Positions 31,881 through 32,570 of a stretch of DNA of 32,570 nt are shown here, piece by piece. A program made the position numbers and the translations under genes. Under the pieces are notes generated by a model. The model was not told where the DNA came from. It did no database searches and saw nothing but the letters and a program-made list of their open reading frames with translations. Position 1 is the stretch's first letter, and every line of letters begins with the position of its first letter. Source of the stretch: JBGSWL01 sp041752455 (lineage in GTDB: Bacteria; Pseudomonadota; Alphaproteobacteria; Rhizobiales; Rhizobiaceae); contig JBGSWL010000016.1 in NCBI GenBank assembly GCA_041752455.1, forward strand, positions 1 to 32,570, in the 5' to 3' direction.

Positions 31881-31992
31881 CGCCCGCCGTTTCGCGCGAG
31901 CGGGCGAGGCCCGTCAGCCCATGGACCGCATCTCCCACCCATCCTTGCTGTCGCGCGGTCAGGCGAGGCCTTTGCCGCTGCCGGCAGAGGCC

Positions 31993-32570
31993 CTAGCCCC
32001 CGGTGGCCGGCAACAGGCCTGAAACGGTCGCCATCCGCAGCATGAGCACATGGCGCTCGGCCTTCAGCCGAGCATGCGACTGCCGGGCACTGCCGAGACG
32101 TTCGGCCTGGACGACTACGGCATCCAGATCGCCGATCCCGGCGGCATACTGCTTCTGGCGCGAAACCAGCCCCTGCTGCGTTGCCGCCACCTCCTGATCC
32201 ACGAGGTTCAACTGCCATTCGATGGCGCGGTAGGTTTCCCAATCCTGGGCAATCTGCTTTTCAACCTCAAAGGCGGTGTCCTGCGCCCGGTAGTGGGCCG
32301 ATGCGGCCTGTGCGCGCGCTTCGCGGACATCGGCCATCGTGTTGATGTCAACGAGCGGCACGCGCAGACGAACCTGGATGGAGTAGCGGTCAGGATCAAC
32401 GCCGGTGCTGCCGCTCTGGTCGAAGACATGGCTGTACTCGCCGTTGAGATCGATTTGCGGCAAGTATTTGCCATAGGCAGCGCGCTTGGCGAAGTTTGCC
32501 GCGTCGGCGCGTTCGCGGGCCGCGCCGATGATGTTGCTGCGCGAACGGGCGGCGGCGACAAGAGCGACCT
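31993..32570 (-). CDS. TolC family outer membrane efflux protein (partial, 5' end outside window)
   Basis: Only the last 192 residues are present; the gene continues past the right edge. The visible part begins VALVAAARSRSNIIGAARER and reads AAYGKYLPQIDLNGEYSHV, then VRLRVPLVDINTMADVREARAQ. It ends with the helical QQGLVSRQKQYAAGIGDLDAVVVQAERLGSARQ segment typical of the second TolC repeat (coiled-coil hairpin then equatorial region). TolC proteins form the outer-membrane channel of type I secretion and efflux systems. Downstream RTX context favours type I secretion; the ABC and membrane-fusion genes would lie beyond the window. The conserved family opening, including any signal peptide, is not visible. 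Confidence 0.85.
   Translation of the reverse strand, partial: VALVAAARSRSNIIGAARERADAANFAKRAAYGKYLPQIDLNGEYSHVFDQSGSTGVDPDRYSIQVRLRVPLVDINTMADVREARAQAASAHYRAQDTAFEVEKQIAQDWETYRAIEWQLNLVDQEVAATQQGLVSRQKQYAAGIGDLDAVVVQAERLGSARQSHARLKAERHVLMLRMATVSGLLPATGG

Overview
The window looks like core chromosome of an alphaproteobacterium of the order Hyphomicrobiales (Rhizobiales), with high GC and strong third-position G/C. The basis is the gene content and order: ccrM, mutY beside a DUF721/DciA-like gene, thrC next to an M16 processing peptidase, and a cytochrome aa3 cluster (ctaC-ctaD-ctaB-coxF-ctaG-ctaE-surf1) running into ispH-thrB-rnhA. An IalB-family protein and an AAACCGGTTCCCACTTT repeat of the kind common in rhizobial genomes support this. 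I cannot name the genus from sequence alone.

Layout. 1-3276 (minus strand): a CAU-anticodon tRNA, a Tat-exported YHS protein, a GNAT acetyltransferase, an NTF2-like protein, the YcgN cysteine-cluster protein, a DUF393 thiol protein and a DciA-like protein. 3336-7535 (plus): mutY and a HAD hydrolase with overlapping ends, an unrecognised protein overlapping an ArsR-type regulator, and an MFS transporter. 7613-9475 (minus): ccrM and a lipoprotein, each with a candidate terminator. 9665-16003 (plus): thrC, M16 peptidase, a RimJ-like acetyltransferase and a large 7TM-PAS-GGDEF-EAL protein. 16016-18184: YqgE (minus), then a stand-alone DsbD-alpha-like protein and a Prx5-type peroxiredoxin (plus). 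18201-27272 (minus): the aa3 oxidase, assembly-factor, ispH, thrB and rnhA run, with a 61-codon membrane protein at its end. 27571-28074 (plus): IalB-like protein. 28087-32570 (minus): a type I secretion locus made of a partial TolC, two paralogous four-cysteine membrane-anchored proteins with a 44-codon ORF between them, and an RTX protein.

The cytochrome oxidase block supplies the three core subunits and the heme O, CuB and heme a insertion factors in one transcription direction. The remaining genes are mostly housekeeping.

Two places stand out. First, the thrB-rnhA junction carries a duplication: the first 16 codons of rnhA occur twice, 169 bp apart. A tandem 51-bp repeat lies between the copies. 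The upstream copy starts 3 nt after the thrB stop and opens a 58-codon chimeric ORF that overlaps the rnhA start. Second, the TolC-RTX locus carries a duplicated cassette (small ORF plus four-Cys membrane protein) whose junction sequence is repeated exactly over 39 bp. I do not recognise these families, and this is the best candidate for an undescribed system in the window. No stretch over 300 bp lacks a gene; the longest gap (27273-27570) is the ctaC/IalB divergent control region.
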